DNA of 11,055 bases from Halocaridina rubra (lineage: Eukaryota > Arthropoda > Malacostraca > Decapoda > Atyidae): positions 1 through 11,055 of the forward strand of contig JAXCGZ010005366.1 of the NCBI GenBank assembly GCA_037179515.1, written 5' to 3'. Shown piece after piece: positions 1 through 7,889 of the stretch. Both the position numbers and the translations under genes were made by a program. Under the pieces are notes generated by a model. The model was not told the DNA's origin. It saw only the letters and a list, made by a program, of their open reading frames with translations, and did not search any database. Each line of letters begins with the position of its first letter. The stretch's first letter is position 1.

Positions 1-342
1 CCTGCACTGTTAAAATAACTCCCTTTACATTATAAATAACAGCAAGCAACGTAAATTTTTATGAAAGTGATAGATAAAATTACGGTGAATGAGGTGATGA
101 TGACGTGACATACATACTCATTTACAATTATTTTTTTCTTTACGTACTGTATAAACCCTCCCTGAACTGTAAAAAAAAAAACACCCTTTACATTATAAAT
201 AACAGCAAGCAACGTAAATTTTTATGAAAGTGATAGATAAAATTACGGTGAATGAGGCGATGATGACGTGACATACATAATCATTTACAATTATTTTTTC
301 GTTTACGTACTGTATAAACCCGCCCTGCACTTAAAAAAACAC
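1..342. repeat. Tandem repeat array, left part (about 160-bp unit)
   Basis: About two units of a tandem repeat are visible, and the array probably continues beyond the left edge. The landmark CCCTTTACATTATAAATAAC occurs at 21 and 184, and again at 9184 and (one base changed) at 9344 beyond the inserted element. Removing the insertion and one copy of its target duplication gives spacings of 163, 158 and 160 bp. Units contain an A-rich run, a TGACGTGACA motif and an ACTGTATAAACCC segment. Short minus-strand reading frames here recur in each unit because the DNA repeats; nothing suggests they are genes. The spacing is compatible with a satellite or minisatellite, or with repeats internal to a larger element. 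Confidence 0.85.
338..342. repeat. Target-site duplication, left copy (AACAC)
   Basis: AACAC directly precedes the left LTR end TGTGGTGA and is repeated at 9180-9184, directly after the right LTR end TCACCACA. A 5-bp duplication fits integrase-mediated insertion of LTR elements, including BEL/Pao. The tandem repeat reads on through one copy, which shows that the insertion was precise. Confidence 0.85.
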
Positions 343-1283
343 TGTGGTGACTATTCCCAGAATGCCTGCTTTCACCTGGTCAATGAATAGTCTACTCTCA
401 GTTTTTTGCAGGCTACCGTACACAAAAATATTTACTCCACCAACTTCAAATAAAGTTGGGCTAAAACTTACTGGCTTATAATTAAATATTAGACAAACTG
501 TACGGTACTAAAAGGGAAGGGCATGAGTTACGTTTGCTTAATAGTTAGTGGAGAACTCCCACTGGTTAATAACACAAATACACTAAATAATATTAACTGA
601 ACACTGCATAAATCCAGGCTTAAAAGAAAGACTCATCAATAAAATATAAAAATATATTGAAAAAAAGTTAATATTATAATGGAGCAATATTTCAGCTTAA
701 AAGAAAAGGATAAATTTTACTTTAGTTTAGGCGGCAATAAGGTAAATTTTACAAAAATAACAGAGTTATAGCTCCAGGCATGACTGCTGGACACATCAAA
801 ATAAACAACACTTAATATCGAAATAATAATTGTTCAAAATCCAAGAACTATATACAATATTGAAACACAGTCACTGCTTGACAAATTCGACAGCACTAGT
901 CCAAGGGGCGAAATGGGAGGCTCATAAATTTACACGAATTTTATGAGTCTCTAACAATAGCTCATCACCTGGTGCCGTCCTCAGAGAGAGTCCTCGTCCG
1001 TTCTGTAAACAAAGCAGACGAGCATCACATTCTAAAATAAAAGGATATAATTTTATCATATTATACATAATTAAGGATTTCCTAAGATTTAGATTAGCTT
1101 TACAAACAAATTCCAATTATTCATGAGAAAATGATGAATTAATGACAAAATAAATGATTGTTATAATATAGTCTCTCAAATGAATATATTCATGTAGGTA
1201 GATGCAATATTACTTATGGCATTACAATAAAACACACACAAGGTATAACTAATGAAACTGTGTGTGATAGACAGATCACCACA
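343..1283 (-). repeat. 3' LTR of the BEL/Pao element
   Basis: This 941-bp direct repeat matches the right LTR. It begins TGTGGTGA and ends TCACCACA on the plus strand, and these ends are perfect inverted repeats. By eye I count ten substitutions and two small indels against the right copy. One indel is near the end, where TGTGTGTGAT stands in place of TGTGGTGAT. It is the 3' LTR in element orientation because the purine tract lies on its right side. The 64-codon frame inside it is also in the other LTR and is not supported as a gene. I saw no clear AATAAA on the minus strand. Confidence 0.93.
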
Positions 1284-1293
1284 CTCTCCCCCC
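1284..1293 (-). promoter_or_regulatory. Polypurine tract (plus-strand priming site)
   Basis: On the minus strand this reads GGGGGGAGAG, preceded by a T run, and it abuts the 3' LTR end exactly. In LTR retroelements this tract resists RNase H and primes plus-strand DNA synthesis. Its position fixes the transcription direction of the element as minus, in agreement with the gag frames. Confidence 0.88.
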
Positions 1294-1374
1294 AAAAAGG
1301 GTAGGAAGCTAAATAAATCACATGTACAAACATAATAAAGTGTAGAACAAAAACAGAAAATTTAAAGGCATCAT

Positions 1375-2526
1375 TTACAACCTATCCTCTGCAATTAGAT
1401 CTCTACGCGGTTTTTCAGCTCGACAAGCTGCTTGACGTCTAGGTCTTGGTGGTGCACTAGGTACATATAACGTAGTGTTAACCTTATCATAGACGACAGC
1501 ATAAATCGGAATACGTTGTGTACCAATGCGTACTACAACATGAACGACGTCACACAAAATGTTTTCGGCTTGATTACCAAATGAAGTCAGTTTAAGTGAG
1601 ATATGAAACACTGGATTGAGTTTAAGGCGCTTTACTACTGCAGAATGAATGAAAGACCGTTGAGCACCGGTATCTAAAAACATCCTAACTGTTTCACATA
1701 CCCCAGCACCAGAAATCTTAACAATTGCTGTAGGAAGTGCTACTGAAGGAAGTGGAACCTTATTAGTCTGGACATCTGTTTGAACAGAATTAGCGACACT
1801 GTCATCTCTTCCTGACAGGATTCTAAACTTATCATCCACTACTACTTGATTAGTGGGAATGTTACTGTTAAGGTTAGTTCCATTATTAATAACTGTTGGG
1901 GCATTAGATGCAACTGACACTTGATTAACTGCAGTACTACGGTTGGTTAATTTCATGCAGAGAAAGGTATGATGTTTGCCATTACAATTTCTACACTCGG
2001 CCGTCTCTCTACACGGTGAGGCTCTATGGCCTTTCTGCATACACACGAAACATAGTTCTAACTCTCTAACTCTGTTCTTCCTGGCTTCATGAGTTGTGTA
2101 ATTAGAACAAAACTTAGTATTATGAATATCCTTACAAAAGAGACAAGGTTTGTTCCAGGTACTTGAATTGCTAGATGACGAATTAGACTTATTTTGAGTC
2201 TGGGACACAACTACTTGTTTAGGTACTGTACTAAACCTATGATTAGAATTTGTACTAGAATTCTGACTAGTTACTACTTTAGTTTTGGAATGTGCATCAG
2301 AATGTGAACCTTGCTTATTCCTAGACTGATCAGAGAGAATACGAGAACAATACATGACCTTGATAAGGTCTCCAATACCATCCTTCAATTGTGTAATAGT
2401 CAAAGTATAAGTACTGTACTTATTAAAAAGATACTCTAAAGTTTTAGGACTAAGTTTCTTAGCAATTATGTCTTTTATTAGGTAGTCATCACAAGGTACT
2501 TGGGTTACACCCTCTATTTGCATCAA
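1375..2526 (-). pseudogene. BEL/Pao gag C-terminus with zinc knuckles, fused to aspartic protease; pol deleted
   Basis: An open frame of 383 codons. The first true ATG is at 2523; the track start at 2526 is TTG. Residues 1-60 are the end of the gag helical region. Residues 70-125 are a Ser/Asn/Gln-rich linker. Residues 128-190 hold a Cys/His array: C128-C131-C140, C159-x2-C162-x4-H167-x4-C172, and C178-x2-C181 with H185/H186 and C190. These are nucleocapsid-type zinc motifs. An aspartic protease follows, with the catalytic triad D285-T286-G287 in MFLDTGAQRSFI. After about residue 350 the protease fold should continue into reverse transcriptase. Instead the frame enters a Pro/Arg-rich tail (APPRPRRQAACRAEKPRR) and stops. 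I infer that an in-frame deletion joined the protease to the extreme pol C-terminus. Upstream it is out of frame with the rest of gag, by a one-base shift in a T run near 2527. Confidence 0.85.
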
Positions 2527-2930
2527 AAACGTTGAAATGTTAGGTGAAATTCAGTCAACTCAGTTAAATTATGTTCAGGGGGTTTCATGTCCATCAAGTC
2601 TAAATGTAATTGTTGCAACAAAAGGTCATTGTCGGCAAAGCTTTTTCTCATCAAACTTAATGCTATACTGTAATTACCACTGGTTATGGGAAGACCTTCA
2701 ATGGTTCTATAAGCTTTACCTCTCAAATAAGATCTGAGCATGCTAAATTTCTATACTGGGTCAATGTCTTGACGACTATCAATTAAACTACTAAAGGAAT
2801 CCCAAAAACAATTCCACTGACTCACCATCTTAATCTCAGGCAACTTAGGGTGTGGAAGGGGTCTAGCAGGTACTACTGTCTGACTAGGAGCTTGACTAGT
2901 TGTAGCTTGTGCTTGACTACCAAAGGAAAT
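2523..2930 (-). pseudogene. BEL/Pao gag central region (DUF1759-like), broken
   Basis: The minus strand reads through a Gln/Ala/Thr-rich linker and a Pro-rich stretch into WNCFWDSFSSLIDS. After an in-frame TAG (2753-2751) it continues with MLRSYLRGKAYRTIEGLP, NYSIALSLMRKSF and a helical LLLQQLHLDLMD segment. The W..F...F...I, LRSYL.G.A and Y..A..L...F pattern is that of DUF1759 in BEL/Pao gag, a structural capsid-like part. The frame ends at TGA beside 2523, where the next gag piece takes over in another frame. An in-frame TAA at 2933-2931 probably lies already inside the LINE. The left edge of the LINE is therefore near 2930, but I cannot fix it to the base. Confidence 0.8.
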
Positions 2931-3600
2931 TTAGAAGAGTTGCCAGAGGTGAAGCCATCACATCACATTACCTAATCTTTTGTGTAAACTGGGGAAAGCT
3001 CTTAAGCCGTTTACCTGATCCTGTGGTTCCATAGATTGTTAAAATCAGTATCCTTCCCATTTATATTAACTTGTTAGTTAGTTTGATACACGAAATAATT
3101 GAATAAGTAAAAAAAAAAATATCCACCTGTCAACAGTACTGAGTTAAGTTGCCAAGTAGTACAGCTGTCTTATTTTCTTCATTTTTTTTTTTTGCTTTTC
3201 TTTTAGCTTTCTCTTTTACTATTTTGTTTTTATTTTGTATATATATTGAGTTAAATGTAAAGTCTAATCTTGTGATAACATACCTTGGTTAGCAAGTGAG
3301 TTTATCAGTTAGGAAGAATATATAGCAGAAACAGGTGGGTGCCACCTCAGACACAGGTTCGAATTTTTCCTGCAGGTTTGACTTTTGTTTTGTTGCATTT
3401 TTTTTCTTTTTCTTTTTATCCTTAAATTACCATGGTCAAGTTTTTAAGTTAAGATGTGTGTTACCAGAAAAGAGATAAACTGAGTCACTAAATAGCACTT
3501 ATATGGAGATATAAAAATTCGGTGTGAAGCTTAATTAAAAGTTTTTTTTTTTCCTCTTTCTCGTCTTCTTTCTATATTCTGTGAGAGGGAGAACATAAAA
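2931..3600 (+). other. LINE 5' untranslated region (approximate left edge)
   Basis: This is non-coding sequence between the gag remnant and the ORF1 start. It contains an A run near 3109-3119, several long T or pyrimidine runs (about 3181-3235, 3398-3415, 3541-3565) and a tRNA-like stretch at about 3285-3375. No reading frame with recognisable protein is present. The 5' UTR of such LINEs normally contains the internal promoter; I cannot point to a specific core element. The final bases AACATAAAAATG give an A at -3 of the ORF1 start. Confidence 0.55.
3285..3375 (+). other. Degenerate tRNA-like stretch (B box, stem)
   Basis: GTTCGAATT (3357-3365) matches the RNA polymerase III B-box consensus GWTCRANNC at 8 of 9 positions. 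It is preceded by ACAGG and followed by TTTCCTG, as in a T stem disturbed by extra T residues. Upstream, AGGTGG-GTG-CCACCT (3333-3347) is a perfect 6-bp stem, 5 nt before the T stem, as expected for an anticodon arm and variable loop. TTAGCAAGTGAG (3289-3300) is an A-box-like sequence, but it lies too far upstream for a normal tRNA. This could be a decayed tRNA-derived SINE head or chance similarity; it is not a functional tRNA. Confidence 0.3.
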
Positions 3601-4680
3601 ATGACGCCATCTCTGTCCCAAACCTCTCCCATCCATGGGTCGGTAGGAGGGGTAGCCATTAGGAGACTCAAACAGAAAATCAAGAATTTAGAGGAAATGG
3701 TTATAAGCCTTGATGATAAAATTCAGAATATGGATGGAGAAATGAAAGAGAATGAAACACTCAGAGAGCAAATAAGATCTTTGGAGGAAGCAAATAAAGC
3801 ACAAGGGCAGGAGAGAAAGGAACTAGAAGAAAGAATAAAGAAGCTGGAAGGGGAAAAGAGTCAACTAGAATCTAGACTTTCTAAACAAGAAGATAAAAAC
3901 AAACAGCTGAATGACAACCTAAAGGAATTAGATGTTAGTTCACTGCTTTCTTCTGAGAGAGACGAGATTGCTGCTTGGAATGTCCAGATTAAGGAAAACA
4001 TTGAACAGTTCAGAAAAGAGTTCCAGGAGCTGAATATGGAAAATGATGCCATGAAAATTTCCTTTGCTGATGCACTAAAGGGGAATGTGGCAGTAAAAGA
4101 GGCTGTAAAGGTGGTGGCACTGGAAAACATTCAAACAGTTGACTATAAAGAGACAGTAATCGAAAAAATGAAAGACATTGTGATGGAAAGGGCAAACCCA
4201 CTCATCAGACAGGCACTTGATAAGGAGAAGACAGTGGTAATCTCAGGCATAAGCGAGTCCCAGGAGCCAACATGGCAGGGGAGACTTGAAGAAAATAAAG
4301 CTAGGGTTGTAGACCTGATAAGAAAGCTTGGAGTAGTATGTGGTCCTGAGGATATTGTAAACATACACCAACTAGGTAAATATTCGAGGGAAGGAAAGCC
4401 GAGACCAACAAAAGTAACCTTTGAGAGAGGGGAAACATGTAGGGAAATATTGTTGAGAAAAAAAAGTCTAAAAGACCTTCAAGAATTCAAAGAAGTGTTC
4501 ATTAGACAATACAGAACACAGGAAGAGATGGGAAAGATCAAAAACTTGTTGCAAGAGGCAAGAAGGTTAAATGATGAAAGAAATGAAGAAGAGAAGAAAA
4601 ATTTTCATTACAGAGTTCTTCCAGACAAAGGGGAGATAAAGAAGATAATGACAGAAGATCAGGGGATGGGGCCTCATTAA
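3601..4680 (+). CDS. LINE ORF1 protein: coiled coil plus RRM-like RNA-binding domain
   Basis: An intact frame of 359 codons, with ATG in a good context (A at -3). After a short Ser/Thr/Pro-rich N-terminus, residues about 20-115 form a long heptad-rich coiled coil (LKQKIKNLEEMV, LEERIKKLEGEKSQLESRL), with a second helical part to about 155. Such coiled coils mediate oligomerisation of ORF1 proteins. Residues about 209-305 have an RRM-like pattern: KTVVISGISES as a first strand, RPTKVTFERGETC as an RNP1-like strand and EVFIRQYRT as a last strand. A basic/acidic helical tail follows. There is no CCHC knuckle and no esterase or PHD motif. The architecture resembles the coiled-coil/RRM type known from L1 and some L2-like LINEs. 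By family analogy it acts as a nucleic-acid chaperone in the ribonucleoprotein particle. The frame ends at 4680, overlapping the open ORF2 frame by about 94 nt. Confidence 0.85.
   Translation: MTPSLSQTSPIHGSVGGVAIRRLKQKIKNLEEMVISLDDKIQNMDGEMKENETLREQIRSLEEANKAQGQERKELEERIKKLEGEKSQLESRLSKQEDKNKQLNDNLKELDVSSLLSSERDEIAAWNVQIKENIEQFRKEFQELNMENDAMKISFADALKGNVAVKEAVKVVALENIQTVDYKETVIEKMKDIVMERANPLIRQALDKEKTVVISGISESQEPTWQGRLEENKARVVDLIRKLGVVCGPEDIVNIHQLGKYSREGKPRPTKVTFERGETCREILLRKKSLKDLQEFKEVFIRQYRTQEEMGKIKNLLQEARRLNDERNEEEKKNFHYRVLPDKGEIKKIMTEDQGMGPH
4599..4605 (+). promoter_or_regulatory. Candidate -1 ribosomal frameshift heptamer between LINE ORF1 and ORF2
   Basis: A AAT TTT sits in ORF1 phase (codons AAA AAT TTT) and fits the X XXY YYZ rule for -1 slippage. 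It lies at the start of the only window where ORF1 and the -1 (ORF2) frame are both open (4587-4680). No ATG exists in the ORF2 frame from 4587 until 5085, which is past most of the endonuclease, so some non-AUG route is needed. A weak stem (TCTTCC 4617-4622 with GGGAGA 4631-4636) begins 11 nt downstream. This is a candidate only; a chance heptamer is possible. Confidence 0.35.
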
Positions 4681-4682
4681 GA

Positions 4683-5114
4683 TTGTTATACACAAATGCT
4701 GATGGATTAGCTGGTAAGGCAGTAGAATTAAAAGATAGGATTCACAACAGTAAGGCAGATATAGTAGCAATTACAGAGACTAAGTTGAGTGAGGACATAA
4801 ACAGTGTCACAGTTTTTCCTAAGGGTTTCAGAATACTAAGGGTTGAAAGATCTGAGAGGACTGGTGGAGGGATAGCACTGCTCATAAGTGAAAGGATTCA
4901 AGTCGAAGAAATAAACTTGGCTATAGAAAGTGAGTTCAAGGAATTTCTTGTTGCTCGCATAAATACTGGGTCAGAGAGCATTATAATAACTGTTGTATAC
5001 AACCCACCAAGGAACCAAAATAGGCTTGAAGTTTATGAGGAAAGTCATATAGGTACTATTGAAGTCATAAACTCAGTTGTTAACATGGCACGGGAAAAAA
5101 ATGTAGGATTTTGA
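4683..5114 (+). pseudogene. LINE ORF2, N-terminal endonuclease part (before frameshift)
   Basis: This is the first two thirds of an apurinic/apyrimidinic-type endonuclease of the exonuclease-endonuclease-phosphatase fold, which nicks the target DNA for target-primed reverse transcription. Visible motifs are LLYTNADGL (metal/phosphate-binding Asn), DIVAITETKL (catalytic Glu, residue 32 counting from 4683), GGGIALLI and VVYNPP. The listed start is TTG. The frame is open upstream to 4587, inside ORF1, and has no ATG before 5085, so the real start is not an ordinary AUG. The frame ends at TGA (5112-5114) because of a one-base shift in the T run at about 5109-5112. The rest of the domain continues in another frame from 5111. 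Confidence 0.85.
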
Positions 5115-6925
5115 TTATGGGAGACTTTAATCATAAAGAGATAGATTGGATAAATCTTGACCCACACAGTGGTGAGGACTCATTCGGGGCAAGATTCCTA
5201 GATTGCGTACAAGGGAATTTCCTACACCAACATGTAATGGAACCAACAAGGGCCAGGGGTGGGGATGAGCCATCACTACTTGATCTAGTGTTCACAGATA
5301 ATGTGTTGGATATTGAAAAAATTGAGTATGAACCACCAATTGGAAAGAGTGACCACTGTGTGTTGTTGATGGAGTATATCATTGAAGATATTCTTCCTGA
5401 GAGTAGAGGCACTGAGGACATGAGGAGGAACTATCTGAAAGGAGATTACATCAAAATGAATGAGCTTTTTGCAGTTATTGACTGGAGAACCTTATTTTAC
5501 AACAAATCTGTACAAGAAATGTATGACATCTTTTGTGAGAAATATGGGAAGATAGTAGATTGCTGCATACCTGTCACCAAAGTAGGTGTAATTCATGCCA
5601 GAGAGAAATGGTTCGATAATGGGTGTAAAAGAGCTAAGGAGTGGAGAGACAAATGCTGGAAAAGGTATAGGAGGAGAAAAAACATAAATGCCTGGCAAAC
5701 CTACAAAAGAGCAAGAAATGACTACCTAAGTAAAAGGAGAGAGGCAGAGAGAGACTATGAGAGGGACATCACCAGGAAGGCTAAAGAAAATCCCAAGCTT
5801 TTCCACAGCTTTATCAGAGGAAAACTGAAGGTAAAAGAACAGGTTTTAAGGCTAAAGAGAGCGGATGGAAGCATCACTGAGATGGATGAAGAGATCTGCA
5901 AAGAATTGAACAAGGAGTTTCAGTCAGTATTTACAGTCGAAAATACCCCACCCCCTCAGATTGCAGTGATAGAAGCTCAAGGGCCGGTATTAGAGAACAT
6001 CAACCTTACAGCCACAGAGGTATGCAAAGCGCTGATGGATTTAGATGTTCATAAAGCTACAGGTCCTGATGACATATCCCCTCATGTGCTTAAAAAATGC
6101 GCAAACACAATATCAGTGGCACTAAGTATCATATTTAAGGAGTCACTGGAGTCGGGGGAGATTCCAAGATGCTGGAAACAAGCACATGTGATACCTATCT
6201 TCAAAAAGGGAAGGAGGGATACGGCTCTGAACTATAGACCAGTTTCCTTGACCAGCATAGTTTGCAAAGTTATGGAGAAACTACTAAGGAAACATATCTC
6301 TCTTCACTTGGAATCCTTCAACTTTTTGTCAGTGAGGCAACATGGCTTCAGAGAAGGTAGATCAACAGTAAGAAACTTATTAGAATTATATGATGAGGTA
6401 AGCCAAATCTTACAGGAAAGAGAGGGCTGGGCAGATTGCATATTCCTAGACTTCCAGAAAGCGTTTGACACTGTTCCACATGGGAGACTTATTAGGAAGC
6501 TGCAATCAATGGCTAGAATAGGTGGAAATGTTTTGGAATGGATAAAAACTTACTTAGAAGGAAGGGAACAGAGGGTTAGAGTAAGACACTCAGTGTCTGA
6601 ATGGAGAAGAGTTAGTAGTGGAGTTCCACAGGGTTCAGTTTTAGGGCCACTTTTGTTCCTTGTATATGTAAATGACCTACCAGAGTCTGTAAATTCATTC
6701 ATGAATATGTTTGCAGATGATGCAAAGATTGTGAAGAAAGTAAAAAACGAGAACAATGGTAGAGAACTTCAGGAGGATCTAAATAATCTGCATGAGTGGT
6801 CAGAAAAGTGGCTAATGAAATTCAATACTTCAAAATGTAAGGTAATGAGAATGGGTACAAGTGCAAGAAGGCCCAAGCTTGACTACTCGGTGGCTGGAGT
6901 ACAACTTCAAGAGACAGAAAATTAG
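5111..6925 (+). pseudogene. LINE ORF2, rest of endonuclease plus reverse transcriptase (up to premature stop)
   Basis: A 604-codon frame. Residues 3-7 (MGDFN) and 80-82 (SDH) complete the endonuclease, so all its hallmark motifs exist, split across the frameshift. Residues about 165-240 are a basic linker (KRYRRRKNINAWQTYKRAR). The reverse transcriptase covers about 300-590: ATGPDDISPHVLK, HVIPIFKKG, NYRPVSLTS, QHGFREGRST, FLDFQKAFDTVPH (Asp447), SGVPQGSVLGPLLF and MFADDAK (Asp536-Asp537). All catalytic aspartates are present. There is no RNase H domain after the reverse transcriptase. TAG at 6923-6925 stops the frame inside the C-terminal domain, and the same frame continues beyond it. The ATG at 5111 is a Met inside the endonuclease, not a natural start. 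Confidence 0.88.
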
Positions 6926-7504
6926 AGAGATCTAGGAGTAAACATACTGGCAGATTTGTCTCCAGAAATACATATAAATGGCATAGTAAGGGCAGCATAT
7001 GCATTCTTATCAAATGTAAGGGTAGCCTTCAGGCACATGGACAAGGAAATGTTCAGAAATATTTATGTAACCTATGTGAGGCCAAAACTCGAATATGCAG
7101 CCCCCTTTTGGAATCCGCACTTGAAAAAGCACATAGCTAAGCTTGAAAAAGTTCAAAGACATGCCACGAAACTGGTGCCAGAAATACGCAATCTCAGTTA
7201 TGATGAGATGCTGAGGGAATTAGACTTACCATCACTCGAAGCTAGAAGAGTGAGGGGGGATATGGTGACAGTCTTTAAATTCCTTCATGGTTATGATAGA
7301 GTGGATAGGGATCGATATTTTGATATGGCTGGCTCTAGAACTAGAGGTCATAGTTTGAAGCTTGGTAAGAAAACTTCTTTGCAGGATGTAAGGAAATACT
7401 TTTTCAGTGTAAGAGTAGTTGATAATTGGAATTGGCTAAGCGAGGAGGTAGTTAATGCTATCTCAATCCATAGTTTTAAGGACAGGTATGATAAGTATCA
7501 CTAA
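6926..7504 (+). pseudogene. LINE ORF2, C-terminal domain (after premature stop)
   Basis: The same reading frame as the reverse transcriptase, directly after the TAG. It begins RDLGVNILADLSPEIH and ends at TAA 7502-7504. Conserved blocks are YVTYVRPKLEYAAPFWNPH, KLEKVQRHATKLVPE, YDEMLRELDLPSLEARR, VFKFLHG, FFSVRVVDNWNWL and FKDRYDKYH. This pattern of a Trp/Asn/Pro segment followed by an Arg-rich helix and a terminal F-K-x-R-x-D is a standard post-RT region in CR1/L2/Jockey-type LINEs. Its biochemical role is poorly defined, with RNA or target binding often supposed. With the stop, the element makes a truncated enzyme unless the codon is read through. Confidence 0.85.
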
Positions 7505-7528
7505 GTCTAAAATGGAACCGATCAGGAG

Positions 7529-7561
7529 ACGGGAAGATACGAGCTTTGGGCTCTTTCCCGT
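7529..7561 (+). promoter_or_regulatory. 3' UTR stem-loop of the LINE
   Basis: ACGGGAA (7529-7535) pairs with TTCCCGT (7555-7561), giving a perfect 7-bp outer stem. Inside it GAGC (7541-7544) pairs with GCTC (7550-7553) around a TTTGG loop. A GATAC internal bulge lies on the 5' side and a single T on the 3' side. It is placed 25 nt after the ORF2 stop and about 15-20 nt before the estimated 3' end. In stringent-type LINEs such as CR1/L2 relatives, a 3'-terminal stem-loop is what the reverse transcriptase recognises. I infer the same role here. Confidence 0.6.
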
Positions 7562-7580
7562 AAACACAATTAGGTAATCA
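7562..7580 (+). other. LINE 3' terminus (no poly-A)
   Basis: AAACACAATTAGGTAATCA follows the hairpin, and then gag sequence resumes on the minus strand at about 7578. The tail is not poly(A), in line with LINEs whose ends are short non-A motifs or microsatellite-like repeats. The exact last base is uncertain within several nucleotides. Confidence 0.45.
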
Positions 7581-7889
7581 CAAATGATCATCTATAGCTG
7601 ACTTAATTTGTATGAGCACTTTATAGGCATTACGTTTCAGAGTTCTGTGCTCTCTAGAAACTTGGCTAAGCTGGGTACTATCAATAGCATCTTGACTAGC
7701 TGTCCAATGTACATCAGTGGACTCGTACAACTTTGTAAGTTCTGCTTCTGAAAACTGTAACGACCGTAAGGATGGTGGAGGAGACGCTTTAGGGTCATGT
7801 TCTATAGAACTGAGCATATCTGTCAGATCGTCGGTTACAACCTTGTAAAGTTCAAACGCTTAACTTTCAGCGATTGATGGTAAAGACAT
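7578..7889 (-). pseudogene. BEL/Pao gag N-terminal piece, cut off by the LINE
   Basis: On the minus strand an ATG at 7889-7887 opens a frame beginning MSLPSIAES. It is hit by TAA at codon 10 (7862-7860) and then stays open in the same frame through LTDMLSSIEHDPKAS and KVLIQIKSAIDDHL, until the LINE junction near 7578. It lies about 350 nt inside the 5' LTR, the right place for the start of gag, and has the charged helical character of a BEL gag N-terminus. It has no catalytic motif. The continuation of gag is on the other side of the LINE at about 2930. A later internal Met (7817) is only the first Met after the stop codon. Confidence 0.65.

Larger units (their letters stand above)
2931..7580 (+). 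mobile_element. Non-LTR retrotransposon (LINE), CR1/L2/Jockey-type, inserted in gag
   Basis: A plus-strand LINE with a roughly 670-bp 5' UTR, ORF1, ORF2 (endonuclease-reverse transcriptase-C-terminal domain), a short 3' UTR with a hairpin, and no poly(A) tail. Its ends are estimated from where gag similarity stops: about 2930 on the left and about 7575-7585 on the right. No clean target duplication is visible; CAAAGGA (left, about 2921) and CAAATGA (right, about 7581) are a weak candidate. The apurinic-type endonuclease, the FADD reverse transcriptase, the absence of RNase H and the C-terminal VRPKLEYA...WNPH region are those of the CR1/L2/Jockey assemblage. I cannot decide the exact clade by eye. 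It is near full length and carries two lesions in ORF2. Confidence 0.88.

Noticed and set aside
30..212. 60-codon minus-strand frame, with a near copy at 9193-9390
   Set aside because: Both arise from the tandem-repeat unit. The similarity reflects repeated DNA, and there are no signs of coding selection.
922..1116. 64-codon minus-strand frame in the left LTR, repeated at 8819-9013
   Set aside because: It is duplicated only because the LTRs are duplicated. It has no recognisable domain, and frames of this length are expected by chance.
2523..2531. Programmed -1 frameshift between the gag pieces
   Set aside because: The T run does not form a canonical X XXY YYZ heptamer in the upstream phase, and gag carries other lesions, so a simple deletion is the better explanation.
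2537..2737. 66-codon plus-strand frame
   Set aside because: Antisense shadow of the gag DUF1759-like region.
3861..4364. Ser/Phe-rich minus-strand frames opposite ORF1
   Set aside because: Shadows of the Glu/Lys-rich coiled-coil coding strand. Their composition is explained by the sense strand.
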